NCBI GenBank assembly: GCA_030159075.1
Contig: BROG01000074.1
Location: forward strand, 1,365,501-1,429,500
Source: Atrina japonica
Taxonomy: Eukaryota; Mollusca; Bivalvia; Pterioida; Pinnidae
Reading direction: 5' to 3'
Length of the DNA stretch: 64,000 bases
Shown: piece after piece, positions 30,715 to 60,630 of the stretch
Numbering within the stretch: the first letter of the stretch is position 1
Layout of the letters: every line of letters begins with the position of its first letter
Program-made: the position numbers and the translations under genes
Notes under the pieces: generated by a model
Seen by the model: only the letters and a program-made list of their open reading frames with translations
Told to the model about the DNA's origin: nothing
Database searches by the model: none

Positions 30715-30860
30715 TTGACCTATCGCCAAATGTCTGACACATGGTTGTTCATGTGCTTTATTGACGTCATTCGATTGTGATGTCATAATCACATAAGTGT
30801 TTGATCGGCCATTTAATTGTGACATCATAATGGAAAAGTTTGCCAAAAGGAGTCTTTGAT
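30715..30860 (-). repeat. TTGACCTATCGCC MITE, copy with one end
   Basis: It starts TTGACCTATCGCCAAATGTC and carries ATTGTGATGTCATAATCACA and AAGTTTGCCAAAAGG. This is the reverse-oriented relative of the complete element at 39152-39309. The far inverted repeat is missing. Confidence 0.7.
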
Positions 30861-30876
30861 GTGTGTATATATACAG

Positions 30877-30990
30877 TAAAACCTGAAATAGTGGCCACTT
30901 CTATTTAACGATTACCTGTTTATAATGGCCATTTTTTTCAAGTCCCTTGACTGCACACTTCAGATGAGTCTACATATGAGTCAAATAAAA
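30877..30990 (+). repeat. CAGTAAAACCTG dispersed repeat start
   Basis: TATACAGTAAAACCTG followed by AATAGTGGCCACTTC resembles the start of the repeat at 41759-42010. Confidence 0.45.
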
Positions 30991-31198
30991 GAAATGTGGA
31001 ATAAATCTTAACAATCGGTATCAACAATTCATTCAACAGCTACTATCGAACAGGTAACTCTACATTTTTAAAATTGGCCAGTGGTTGCCATGGCAATCGT
31101 AGTTGACCAAATTCCGAAATAACTTTTGAAAATTTAATTTTTGGCTTAACGTCAAAGTTGTATACAAATATTATAAACATAATACCAAAAGTTATAAT

Positions 31199-31242
31199 GC
31201 TCAAAATGATCGTTTCTGTCAATTAGACTTCATTAGGTGAGC
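31199..31242 (-). ncRNA. Hammerhead ribozyme, degraded
   Basis: On the - strand the core box reads CTAATGA instead of CTGATGA. The stem I strand is GCTCAC instead of GCTCAA, and stem III is CGATCA. GAAA is retained. It is expected to be inactive. Confidence 0.65.
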
Positions 31243-31552
31243 TCCAATTCGAAAAGTATAAGTATTTTCTAAAGAGAAAGTGGCATCATACAAGGTCAAA
31301 TAAATCTTAAAGTATACCCGTAATCGGTCTAAGAGTAACCACTATAAAAAGATGGCTATTTTAGCTTTGGGAAACTTTGGAATTTAAATGTTGTTATCAG
31401 TGCCAAATATTACTTTAGTATAAGATTATCAGCTGGTACCGAAATACCAAGTACTAGTTTTATGTTTACCCTCGGGGACCCAAACGGTCCACCAGCAGTG
31501 GCAACGACCTAGTGGTTATAAATATTATAAACATAATACCCAAAAATATAAT

Positions 31553-31596
31553 GCTCAAGACGATCGTTTCTGTCAATTAGACTTCATCAGTTGAGC
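31553..31596 (-). ncRNA. Hammerhead ribozyme, type I, intact core
   Basis: On the - strand, GCTCAA (31596-31591) pairs perfectly with TTGAGC (31558-31553) as stem I. CTGATGA is at 31590-31584, a GTC/GAC stem II has a five-base loop, and GAAA is at 31570-31567. Stem III is the self-complementary CGATCG (31566-31561), followed by the GUC cleavage site ending at 31559. This matches the hammerhead consensus except for an A-A instead of G-C pair at the base of stem II. It is identical to the copy at 60587-60630. Confidence 0.85.
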
Positions 31597-31839
31597 TCCA
31601 ATTTAAAAAGTATAAGAATTTTCTAAAGAGAATGTGGTATCATACAAGGTCAAATAATAATCAAAAAGTATAGCCGAAATCTGTCAAAGAGTAACCACTG
31701 TAAAAAGATGACTATCTTCGCTTTGGAAAACTTTGGAATTTAAATGGTGTTATCAGTGCCAAATATTACTTTAGTATAAGATTATCAGCAAAACTTTGAA
31801 GCAAAAATGAAAATATGGATTTATCACGTATTGCATGAT

Positions 31840-32465
31840 TTTTAGGTGAACCTGTACTTAATTTAGTGAAAAATAGAAATTGCAAACAAAATGATTTTGC
31901 AGACCATAAAATATGCAACATGCTTTATGTGAACGAGATTTATAATATCCTTGCGACAACAATTTATCAATAAATAGTTTTGCTTTGTATATGAAATGTT
32001 CATATGTTGAACATGGTCTGGCATATCAGATCATCTGCGAGATATAATCACCATATTATTCAGTATAATAGGGAAATTTACTATTCAACAATTCACGATG
32101 GAAGAGCCGAAATCATCACATTTACCGTACACCTTGACTATTGATTTACTGCCTGTGTCTAAAGTGAGTAAAATGTCCAAGTTTGAAGTGCATGTGTTTG
32201 ATTCCGTGTTTTCTTTATTTTCTAGTTCGTTGGGATATATCACATTAACATATTAAGTATTAAAATCATCATTATTGATTGACAAAAGGTCGTCGTTATA
32301 TCTATCAAATTAAAGGTAAACTTTTTCGTCTTTTTATTCAGAAGCTTCTGAATGAAGTCCGTTCCTAAGAGGACATGTAGGCCAATAAAGGGGAACTAGT
32401 GGTGCAATGGGTATTCCTTCGGTTTGCTGAAACACCTGGTCTTCGAACACTACTTTAATACAAAT
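31840..32465 (-). mobile_element. Diverged PLE reverse transcriptase body
   Basis: At DNA level it parallels the other PLE copies: CTGGCATATCAGATCATCTG at about 32020, GTCTAAAGTGAGTAAAATGT at about 32157, TTGGGATATATCACATTAAC at about 32231, and AGAAGCTTCTGAATGAAGTC at about 32340. It is more diverged than the other copies, so it is probably older or from another subfamily. The 5' part beyond 32465 is missing. Confidence 0.75.
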
Positions 32466-33039
32466 TACCTAATACTTCTCTCTCTTCTACAGAATGATTT
32501 TAAGTCTATCTGTATGAAAATAACGAGTAACTGTGAAGGGATTCACCTCAAAACTTCAATTTGTCGTTTTCGAGTGGGTAATATAGTTTTAACACTATGG
32601 GGCATGACCTAGTTAATTGACAGATCTATTTACCTGGGTACAAGTATTTTCATTATTTGAAGTGTCGCTGTCTGATAATTCATTGACTTCATTCGAACGC
32701 ATAAATGTTAACCAAAGTTTGAAAACGATGTATTTTAAATTCATATTCCCGTTATTCCTGATGAGCATTTCACAGTCAGTATACATGACTGCACAGATAG
32801 AACTAACATTACTTGACTTACTTGACGTAGACTTTGCACATTAAATGCAATTTTATTATTGACACCCAATTCGTTTCACAACAAAAAACTGTATAATAAG
32901 AAATAATTATTATATGAATAAAGATTACATCTTATTATAAAATGAAAATTATCTAGACAAAATCCACAGATTTGTTTCAAGTCCTTTCTTGAAAATATCT
33001 GTTTATAGTTGATTGTACACATATAATAACCATTGGTTG

Positions 33040-33165
33040 TATCATTTTGCCTGATTATACATATTATAAACAATGCAAAAGTTATAGTTTTACAAAATAA
33101 TCCAAAACAAATGCCCAAGACGATCGTTTCTGTCAATAAGACTTCATCAGTAGAGTTCGAAATTA
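33040..33165 (-). repeat. Hammerhead repeat, second subfamily
   Basis: It shares the core with the other copies but carries about 30 extra bases between the ribozyme and the TATAAACA...GCAAAAGTTATAG end. The relics at 11545-11815 and 47465-47690 have the same spacing. It lies about 190 bp 3' of the PLE copy at 33357-34733, on the same strand. Confidence 0.7.
33113..33156 (-). ncRNA. Hammerhead ribozyme, core intact, weak stem I
   Basis: On the - strand CTGATGA is at 33150-33144. Stem II GTC/GAC has loop TTATT, GAAA is at 33130-33127, and stem III is CGATCG with a GUC cleavage site. Stem I is imperfect (ACTCTA against TTGGGC: one mismatch and one wobble within the first five pairs). Activity is possible but uncertain. 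Confidence 0.65.
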
Positions 33166-33356
33166 ATACTGTATTGTTGTTTAATTTCACAGGGAGAAAA
33201 TTTAGTGTTTTTCTTGAAGGATCTTATTCACGTGTATTTAATTTCACGCAAGACCGTTTCCAAAACAGAAGTGTAATAGGAGTTGAAATAAAGCTTGTCA
33301 TTCATGTATGTGATGTTTGGTTGTATATAAATCCATTTTGATAAGATAAAAATATA

Positions 33357-34733
33357 AAAATCTCAGATACCAAAGTATAAATCAATAGGATGTCCAGGAC
33401 ATAGATACAAATCCGGTAAAAATGGACAAACACGGACCTCTGGAAACCAAGAGGTGGGATCAGGTGCCATGGAGGAGAAAGCATCCCCTGTCGACCGGTC
33501 ACACCCGCCGTGAGTCCACAGTCAAGTCCAATGAAACACGTGAGGAGTGTATCATCGTCACAATTGGTACAGACGTCTCAACAACCGCCAACGAAAAGTC
33601 AACTCAACATTTCACTTAGTGAAACAGAGTAGTCGCAAACAAGACTACCATACCGACCATAAAATTTGCGGAACGTTGACATTAATCGCGGTTTTCGATA
33701 TCCCTGTGTCAATAATTTGTCAGTGAGTAGTTTACCTCTGTATATGAAATCTTCATATGTTGTGCACGCCCTGGCATATCGGATCATTTGTGAAATATAA
33801 ACTCCATATGCAGGTGAGTGAGGGATATTACTACTTAAATGTGGAAAATTTACGATGGGAAAGCGAAATCGTCGCGTTTATCGTATAGCTTGGTTGCTAA
33901 TTTCCCGTCTGTGTTGATATTAAGTAAAATGTCTAAGTATGAAGCGTGTGTACTTGATTCTGTTGTATCTTTAATTTCTAGTTCGCTGGGATATATCGCA
34001 TTGACATATGTATGAAAATTGTCATTATTAATTGACAAAACGTCGTCGATATATCTAAATGTCAAATTAAAGGACACCGCTAACTTTTTCTTCTTTTGAT
34101 TCAGCAGTTTCTGAATGAAGTCTGCTTCGTATGAATAAAGGAACAGGTCGGCCAATAAAGGAGCATAATTGGTTCCCATAGGAATGCCGACAGTTTGTTG
34201 AAAGACCACGTCTCCGAACATTACAAATATATTGTCTATTAGAAATTCCAGCATGTTTTTTTATATCAACTTCAGTATACTTATGTGTAGAATCAGAGTG
34301 GTGTTTGACGAAATAAGTATCCTGATAGCCAATCACTAGATATTTAAATTTTCGGGTACCACCTTTAGTGAAAAAGCAGTTGTCTATGATGCTAAAAAGC
34401 CTTTCTTTTAATTTTTTATGTGGAATAGTAGTGTAAAGAGTTGAGAAATCATAAGTTTTGATACTGTGAATTCGAGAAAAATTATGTGCCTTCAAATTTT
34501 CTAAAAGCTGTTTAGAATTTTTAAGTATCCACATCTGATTTACACCGCTTCTGGAATAAGCAACTGTACAGTATTTTTTAAGTTTCTCCTTAACAGCTGT
34601 CAATATCTTGGTAAGGAGTAAAGATAAAGGTTTGGTAGAACATTTGCTGGATCCTGCTATGTATCTTTGCTTATATGGGTTTTTATGAAGTTTAGGTATC
34701 CAGTATAAATGTGGTAGATATAACTTTTATTTA
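33357..34733 (-). mobile_element. PLE copy, best-preserved reverse transcriptase
   Basis: Two overlapping frames carry the domain. Frame one, 34603-34067, gives MTAVKEKLKKYCTVAYSRS and TYDFSTLYTTIPHKKLKERL (RT motif 2/3). Frame two, 34254-33850, gives FGDVVFQQTVGIPMGTNYAP, LLADLFLYSYEADFIQKLL and TFRYIDDVLSINNDNFHTY with the DD catalytic pair. A third frame, 33787-33599, gives YARACTTYEDFIYRGKLLTD and FRKFYGRYGSLVCDYSVSLS. At least two frameshifts separate the frames, so it is not intact. The 3' tail ends near 33357. PLE assignment rests on the PKLHK opening and RT order. An endonuclease domain is not seen. Confidence 0.85.
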
Positions 34734-34734
34734 A

Positions 34735-36545
34735 ATTTTGATTGGTAAGGTACTCATTCGGTGCAATGGAGGAGTAAGCATCCCCTGTCGACCGGTCACA
34801 CCCGCCGTGAGTCAAATCCAAATGAAATACGTTAGGAACGAATCCTAGTCACAACTGGTACAGACATCGTAGCAACCGCCAACGATAAGGTAACTCCACA
34901 TTTCACTTAGTGAAACAGAGTAATCGCAAACAAGACCGTGAAATTTGCGGAACGTTGACATCAAACGTGGTTTTCGATATCCCTGTGTCTATAATTTGTC
35001 GGTGAGCAGTTTACATCTGCATAAAAAATGTTCATATGTTGTACACGCCCTGGCATATCGGATCATTTGTGAAATATAAACTCCATATGCGGGTGACTGT
35101 GGGATATTACAACTTAAATGTGGAAAATCTACGATGGGAAAGCCGAAATCGTCGCGTTTGTAGTACAGCTTAGTTGTCAATTTCCCTGTCTGTGTCTATA
35201 GTAAGTAAAATGTCTATTATGAAGCATGTGTGCTTGATTCTCCTGTATCTTTAATTTCTAGTTCACCGGGATAAATTGCATTGACATATATATCATACAG
35301 CCAACTTGTTATGTGAATTTGACTTTTTATTTTAAGGTCTCAAATTTTATTTAAAAATCAAAATAGATGAAAATAAAATAAAATTAATTTTAAACTTAGA
35401 TAACATTTCAGTAATAATACTTTTCTTAATATTAAACAGTGTTTTGTTATAAATCTGTTTGTCACTAAATATTTCTTAATTCTTAAGCAAGGAATAATTA
35501 AATCTATTTTGTAAATAAATTTCTTGTTAGAAATTGTTATCAATAGGTAGATAATTATCTTAATAGTGTCTTGTTTACTTGTTAGTAACAACCTGCGCAA
35601 GACAACAGTAAATTTAGTTATCCGCCTTTTGTAATTAAATCCACATTAGAAAATCTTTTAATTAACTTGTTTGTGAGCGACTACATTTCAAGTTTAGACC
35701 TACCATACGCACGTCTATGCTATAGAAACGCGCCCGTTGCCCCCCGAAACATGAGAAATCACCATGTTTAAGTTTGATGTTTTCTGTCCGGTACCTTACT
35801 TGCTTGCTGGACACCGAATAAACAACATCAAACTTAACTTTCGATTTTTCATCGTTATTTCAGTTTTAAAATTCGTCAAAACACACACCCCAAGTTCCGT
35901 TGTGATATATATATATGAAAATATTTGTCACTATTAATTGACAAAACATCGTCGATATATCTAAATGTGAAATTAAAGGACACCGCTAGCTTTTTCTTCT
36001 TTTGATTCAGCAGCTTCTGAACGGGGTCTGCTTCGTATGAATAAAGGAACAGGATATCAATAAAGAGGCACAATTGGTTCCTATAGACAGTTTGTTGAAA
36101 GACCACGTCTCCGAACATTACAAATATAATGTCTATAGGAAATTCCGGCATATTTCATATCAACTTGTAATCAGTGTATTTAGGTTTTGAATCAGAGTGG
36201 TGTTGGACAAAATAAGTAACATGATAACCAATCACTAGATATTTATTTTCGGATACCACCTTCAGTAAAAATAATAAAACAGTTGCCTATGACGCTAAAA
36301 AATCTACCTCTTAGTAGAGAAGTCGAATGTTTGGATACTGTGAATTTGAGAAAAAATGTGTGCCTTCTGCTTCTGGAATAAGCAACTGTACAGTATTACT
36401 GAGTTTCTCCTTACAAGTTGTCAATATCTTGGTAAAGAGTAAAGATAAAGTTTGGTAGAACATTTGCTGGACCCTGCTATGTATGCCTACCTCTGCTTAT
36501 ATGAGGTTTTATGAAGGTTAGGTATCCAATATAAATATGGTATCT
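34735..36545 (-). mobile_element. PLE copy split by a 600-bp insertion
   Basis: The 3' half (34735-35295) gives TKLYYKRDDFGFPIVDFPHL and QSPAYGVYISQMIRYARAC. The 5' half (35915-36545) gives FGDVVFQQTV, FLYSYEADPVQKLLNQ and FRYIDDVLSIN. The halves join correctly if 35296-35914 is removed: the 3' half stops at GCATTGACATATATA and the 5' half resumes at TATATATGAAAATATTTGTC. Both halves contain frameshifts. Confidence 0.8.
35296..35914. repeat. DNA-transposon-like insertion with TIRs in a PLE
   Basis: The left end TATATATCATACAGCCAACT then TGTTATGTGAATTTGAC is matched by the inverted right end (reverse complement TATATATCACAACGGAACTT then GGGGTGTGTGTTTTGAC). The insertion sits in a TATA run of the PLE. 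The interior is AT-rich and non-coding. A small internal palindrome (AAGTTTGATGTT at about 35770, AACATCAAACTT at about 35824) adds structure. Confidence 0.6.
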
Positions 36546-37773
36546 CAAATCAGTACATTAACTAATTTTTCTCTTATACACGATATCAATTATCATTAAA
36601 TAAAATGATAATATCTAAACAGAATAGAAAATCAAGTAATACATTTACTGATTAATTGGTTTATTTTGTCCATTTATCTTTTAAACAAAATAGTAGATAA
36701 TGTTGACAAAAAGTCCAAGTAAGTACATCATTTGATAGTAATGTTACTTTTGCATAAATAAAAGGTGAACTGATAGTATAAACCATTATTAGAATAATGG
36801 GAATAGGAATAAGTTGCAATATGTACAGAACTACAGATGACGCTTCAGTAGATAACGTCGAATGGATAATTAAACATGTTGTTATTGATATATGATAAAT
36901 AATCGTTCATATGTCGTTTACAAATTGTTTGCATTTATTACTATTTCTAAATTTGTGTAGTTCTTATGATAAAAGTTGCAGTTTATTATGGATTCTGGAC
37001 TTTGAATGAGCCGGAATGAACATCAAATAGGAAAAGAAATTGATTGAATATAGAGGGCAGTAATACTTCGTAACTATAGATATTTCAATTAAATGGGGTT
37101 TTTTTCATTATAAAAATAATTTAGATAAAATTTCCTACAACTTTTGTGATTACTTTTAATCATTTAGCCGATAAGAAAAATTGTTTTAGGATAAACATGA
37201 TCATTATAAAATTCATTAAAATTGTGAATTTGTAAAAATAGTTTTTGTTGTAAATTAAAATCTTAGGTGACATAAAAAGCGAAACCTGTTTTATAAATTA
37301 CTAAAACTTGTTCCTGGGAATAAATAAAATTCTATTTTCACTGATTATGTTTAAACAAAATGTCATTATTTTCTTATTTTTTACAAGATAAGAATTTTTT
37401 TTTTATTTTTATTTGTAGATCTGTATGTAGTGGACGTTTTTCTCACACACTCTCTCTCTATTTTATTTTCAACAACATGATCAAGTAAATAAAATCTCAG
37501 TTACATGTGTAAGCTGGTATTGTTGTACTCAGATTTCAACCTATTATATTGTTTTTTAACTATAACATTCGACAAATCTGAGCTTCCCTTTAGTACTGCA
37601 TACTCTGGAAAAAGATATTATATTCATATGTAATGTATAGCAATGAAAAAATGTCATTGGTCATTCGTTTACAGCTTCAAATTAGATATATCAATTTCAA
37701 TTATATACATGTATTTTACAAAATTATAAAGTTTTGTATAGCTGACCTTGACGCATAACTACTGTTACAATCA
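36546..37773. other. Intergenic AT-rich DNA, 3' flank of SLC23 copy B
   Basis: No gene or named repeat is recognised. The part next to 37773 is likely the 3'UTR of SLC23 copy B. Confidence 0.4.
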
Positions 37774-57145
<19,372 letters not shown>

Positions 57146-57879
57146 TGTTGCTTTTCCGTCGTGATTTGCTGCTGTATGTATAAATGAACGAATCTTATCA
57201 GACAGAACAAACACTTGTAGTTTATAGGAAATTTACAGATCACGTAGACTAATACAGGTACGAGGTACTGTGAAAGTTGAAGTATACAATCTGGTAACAT
57301 TGTTTTACAGTGTCTGTTGTTGGATTTATGTTTGGTATTTAGCTTGTTGTGTTTATGTCAGTTTTTGTCGTTTTATTTTACTGTATGTGCACACATAAAT
57401 TTGACGGGTTATGAGAAAGGTGACCAGTACGAGACCAATTAAATTATCTATATACGAGTTGTTTTTTATGACAAGAGATTTTATCTTTCAAAGTCATTTT
57501 TCATTTGCACGGTAACACTGACTGAGATGAGTACAATTAAGATGCTGCTGTGATAATGTAACTCGGCATTAAAAAATGATCGACTGCAGAAGAATGTTGT
57601 AACTTAGCGCTAAAATAATTGGGATTCTCACGTGTCGGGTTTACGATATATGTAGACTTCTACAGGTCAAGGTAAAGTGATAATTCCGGTTTAGGTAAAA
57701 AATCAAAACAATATGGTCTACTTTCCAAAAAAAGGTTAAACAGGTAAAACATATTGCATTGCACGGACTCCTTGCATTTCTGAATCTCTTTTGTGGCGAC
57801 AGGTACCCTGTCACCCCTGTTATGATTTGATTTAGACTCGTTGTGTTTGTAAACATGTGCAAATTTGCCTTGGTTGACC

Positions 57880-58023
57880 TGGGTCCGGCACCATAAAATT
57901 TGAGAATTTACTCAAGTCTGAGAATTTTCTCAACTTTGCCTGCAATCAGATTACACGATTAGCCAAAGTTGAGTAAAATGTTTAGACTTAAGTAATTCTT
58001 AAGTTTTATTGTGCCAAGCCCTG
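57880..58023. repeat. Foldback MITE GGGCCTGGCATCATAAAACT, copy 2
   Basis: The left end GGTCCGGCACCATAAAATTT and right end AAGTTTTATTGTGCCAAGCC are imperfect inverses. The interior contains GAGAATTT and ACTTAAGTAATTC as in copy 1 at 6474-6625. Confidence 0.65.
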
Positions 58024-58221
58024 TATTGTGCCAACATCTACTAGTGACGATCAACCTCACGACATGTCATTAACAATCAACAATATTTACAATAGACTTA
58101 CAACTACCACAATCAGTACGGAAAAGTTGATCACAATTTGATAACCGATGCACCAAGGATTGCTGAAACTGAAAATATCACAAAAAATTATATATATTTT
58201 AAAATATGTTTTATTAAAATA

Positions 58222-58320
58222 GGCGACGTTTGCAGTGGTAGAGCGTTCAACTCGCAAGTGGAACGTCATGGGTTCAAATCTTGGCACTGGGTCATGCCAA
58301 AGACTTGAGCAACCCATTCA
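58222..58320 (+). mobile_element. tRNA-like SINE head, second family
   Basis: TTTGCAGTGGTAGAGCGTTC is an A-box-like start, and CATGGGTTCAAATC about 35 bases later is a B-box. The cloverleaf arms are imperfect and no discriminator or acceptor stem is convincing. A tRNA-derived repeat is therefore more likely than a functional tRNA gene. Confidence 0.5.
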
Positions 58321-59699
58321 ATTAATGTATATCTATAGTCTTTATGCAGTTGTGGAAAGAATTGGGGACATTTTCATGGTATAGATTGATCCATTTCGTA
58401 CACCCGTAAGCTTGTCTGCTTGATAAATCATTTTACAAAGAGATGACAGGATAGCGTTTAACGAAGATCACATTAATGTTTGCTAGGGGACGACCATTTG
58501 ATTCTGAAGGAAAGGGCTGACAAATTTTGTTCAGTCAGATTATTTTCATTCCTTCATAGATTGGACAATTTATTTTCAAGCTGAATACAGACGGAATATT
58601 TATTTTTCAGTTTCTTTGCTTTTGTGATTAGTAACTTTAATAGCATGGATAAGACTATAATATTAATATTCAGTTTCTATGTAGTACATAATACTGTTGA
58701 AATGGTAAATATGTGTTAATTCTGATCACAAATATAACATTTGCAATGAAAGGTAATTGGGTCTGTATGGTAGCAGCCATTTTATTTTAATTCTGGGATC
58801 AAATCTTTTATCCTTAATTTATTATTAGTATAATCAGCATAATACCAAAGTTATAGGTTTGTAAAAATTAAAGACGAAAATATACAGTGACACGCCAAAA
58901 TGAATGCAACTTTGTTATATTTCTCTATATATTTCATACATATATCAATAACGTTTCAAAACGTTCATGGAGAGTCAACTTTGATAAAACTTTGTAAATA
59001 TTATTAATAAATACACTCAGAATGATTCTAATTGATTCATTGTATAATTGCTGAATTTAGAAGTATGAGACAAGATAAAATACACATGTATTGTTGTAAT
59101 ATGATTTTCTAAGCACAAACCACAGTGCCGTGTCAAGTGAGTTAACTAATGTCATAGCTTTTAGGCTAAATCAACTTTTAAAAATTTTGGGTTGACTTAT
59201 AGTTATATACTCATTGAGATCTTGTAAACTTTTGCACATTTGTGTTGAAGTCTATGGACTATCTTTCAAATTTGGTTTGGAATGTGTCAATCATGTCTCC
59301 CTCGTGCATTATATCTCCCTCGCGTGCGTCATATTTCCCTCGCGTGCTTCATGTCTCACTCATGCGAAAACCTCTGCAGCTTATTTGACAGTCTTTATTG
59401 ATTCTGTATTTCGGTATAATGAACAATTTATAGCCCTGGTTGTAGGGAGATATGACGATTTGTTTACCCGCGGCAATTCATATTAAATGGTGTTCAAATT
59501 AGCTTGGCTAGTGGGGTTACCCGGTTACCTGGGGTTAATCTCGGTAATTGCTTTGTCATTCCAACTGTATTTATAAATTAGAGTTAACTTAAGTTGCACC
59601 TATTATAAACTAATCACCATATCTGGTCAGGTGAGACATTTCTTTTACTTAATTGTTTTATCGTTCTAAAGGATTAAATGTCAATGACGGGCTGTAATT

Positions 59700-60174
59700 A
59701 TTACTTGTAATAATACTTCAAAATCACGTGTCCGTATTACGTTCTTTTGATGTACCTACAACCGATACTGATTTTGAACTACCATATTTATATTGGATAC
59801 CAAAACTTCACAAAATCCCATATAAGCAAGGGTACATAACAGAATCCAGCAAATGTTCTACTAAACCTTTATCTTTACTACTTACCAAGATACTAACAGC
59901 CGTTTAGAAGAAATAGTTCTGTACAGTTTCTTATTCTAGAAGTGGTGTAAAATAGATGTGGATACTTAAAAATTCGAAACAACTTTTAGAAAATTTGAAG
60001 GCACACAATTTTTCTCAGATTCACAGTATCAAAACATACGACTTTACTCTTTACACAACAATTCCACATGAAAAATTAAAAGACAAGACTTTTTAGCATC
60101 ATAGACAACTGGTTCTTTTTTTCCACTAAAAGTGGTACCGGGAAATTTAAATACCTAGCGATTGGTTAGATTAG
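59700..60174 (+). mobile_element. PLE 5' part of reverse transcriptase
   Basis: The + strand gives SVLRSFDVPTTDTDFELPYL, then YWIPKLHKIPYKQGYI, SSKCSTKPLSLLLTKIL, LKNSKQLLENLKAHNFSQIH and KTYDFTLYTTIPHEKLKD. It has stops and a lost codon in the DFSTLYT motif. It breaks off at about 60174, where the hammerhead array starts on the same strand. Confidence 0.85.
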
Positions 60175-60235
60175 ATTTATTATTTTGCTTTTAATGATAA
60201 CACTTTCCCTTTTGAAAAAACTATTTTAAACTGGA

Positions 60236-60279
60236 GCTCAACTGATGAAGTCTAATTGACAGAAACGATCATGTTGAGC
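60236..60279 (+). ncRNA. Hammerhead ribozyme, cleavage site mutated
   Basis: Stem I GCTCAA/TTGAGC, CTGATGA (60242-60248), stem II GTC/GAC and GAAA (60262-60265) are intact. The bases before the cleavage point read ATG rather than GTC. G at the cleavage position is incompatible with hammerhead cleavage. Confidence 0.75.
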
Positions 60280-60586
60280 ATGACAGCTTTGTTAAATTTT
60301 ATTTTTATAATATTTGTAGCAACTAGGTCTTTTCCATTGCTGGTGGACCGTTTGATTCCCCGCGGGTATACATAAACCTAGTACCTGATATTTCGGTACC
60401 AGCTGATAATCTTATACTAAAGTAATATTTGGCACTGACAACACCATTTAAATTCCAAAATCTTTTAAAGCTAAGATAGTCATCTTTTACATTGGTTACT
60501 CTTAGACGGATTTGGCTATACATTTAGATTATCATTTGGCTTTCTATGATAGCACTTTCCCTTTAGAAAAATCGATTTTAATTGGA

Positions 60587-60630
60587 GCTCAACTGATGAA
60601 GTCTAATTGACAGAAACGATCGTCTTGAGC
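60587..60630 (+). ncRNA. Hammerhead ribozyme, type I, intact core
   Basis: GCTCAA (60587-60592) and TTGAGC (60625-60630) form a perfect six-pair stem I. CTGATGA is at 60593-60599. Stem II is GTC/GAC with loop TAATT, and GAAA is at 60613-60616. Stem III is self-complementary CGATCG (60617-60622), followed by a GUC site with cleavage expected after 60624. This is the minimal-stem-III type I form known from Penelope-like elements and retrozymes. The base pair closing stem II is A-A rather than the usual G-C. Confidence 0.87.

Larger units (their letters stand above)
31165..31797 (-). repeat. Hammerhead repeat array, two units, reverse strand
   Basis: Equivalent ribozyme bases (GCTCAA) fall at 31199 and 31553, a period of 354 bp. 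The spacer holds AGTACTAGTTTTATGTTTAC, CCTCGGGGACCCAAACGGTC and AACGACCTAGTGGTTATAAA, as in the other arrays. The array begins about 40 bp 3' of the PLE reverse transcriptase body at 31840-32465 on the same strand. Confidence 0.9.
57146..59690. other. 5' flank of SLC23 copy B and intergenic DNA
   Basis: The promoter of SLC23 copy B is expected here but not localised. Recognised pieces are the MITE at 57880-58023 and the SINE at 58222-58320. There is also a short run near 59298-59365 in which CTCCCTCG(CG)TGC recurs four times. A fragment of the second hammerhead subfamily end (GCATAATACCAAAGTTATAG) is at about 58838-58857. The open frame 59214-59486 is not recognised. Confidence 0.4.

Noticed and set aside
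31800..31840. LTR retrotransposon or retroviral identity for the YIDD/DDVLS reverse transcriptase copies
   Set aside because: No LTRs, gag, protease, integrase or RNase H text accompanies any copy. The PKLHK opening and the hammerhead association point to Penelope-like elements.
32424..33341. Plus-strand open frames at 32424-32844 and 33033-33341 as possible small genes
   Set aside because: They overlap or abut antisense PLE and hammerhead-repeat sequence, and no start context, splice sites or family resemblance was seen.
35358..35600. Minus-strand 80-residue open frame rich in Leu, Ile and Lys
   Set aside because: It falls inside the AT-rich non-coding insertion in a PLE, and its composition is that of random AT-rich DNA.
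58222..58300. A functional tRNA gene
   Set aside because: A-box and B-box are present but the acceptor stem does not pair. The tRNA-like heads at 17611, 20615 and 56812 also run into SINE bodies.
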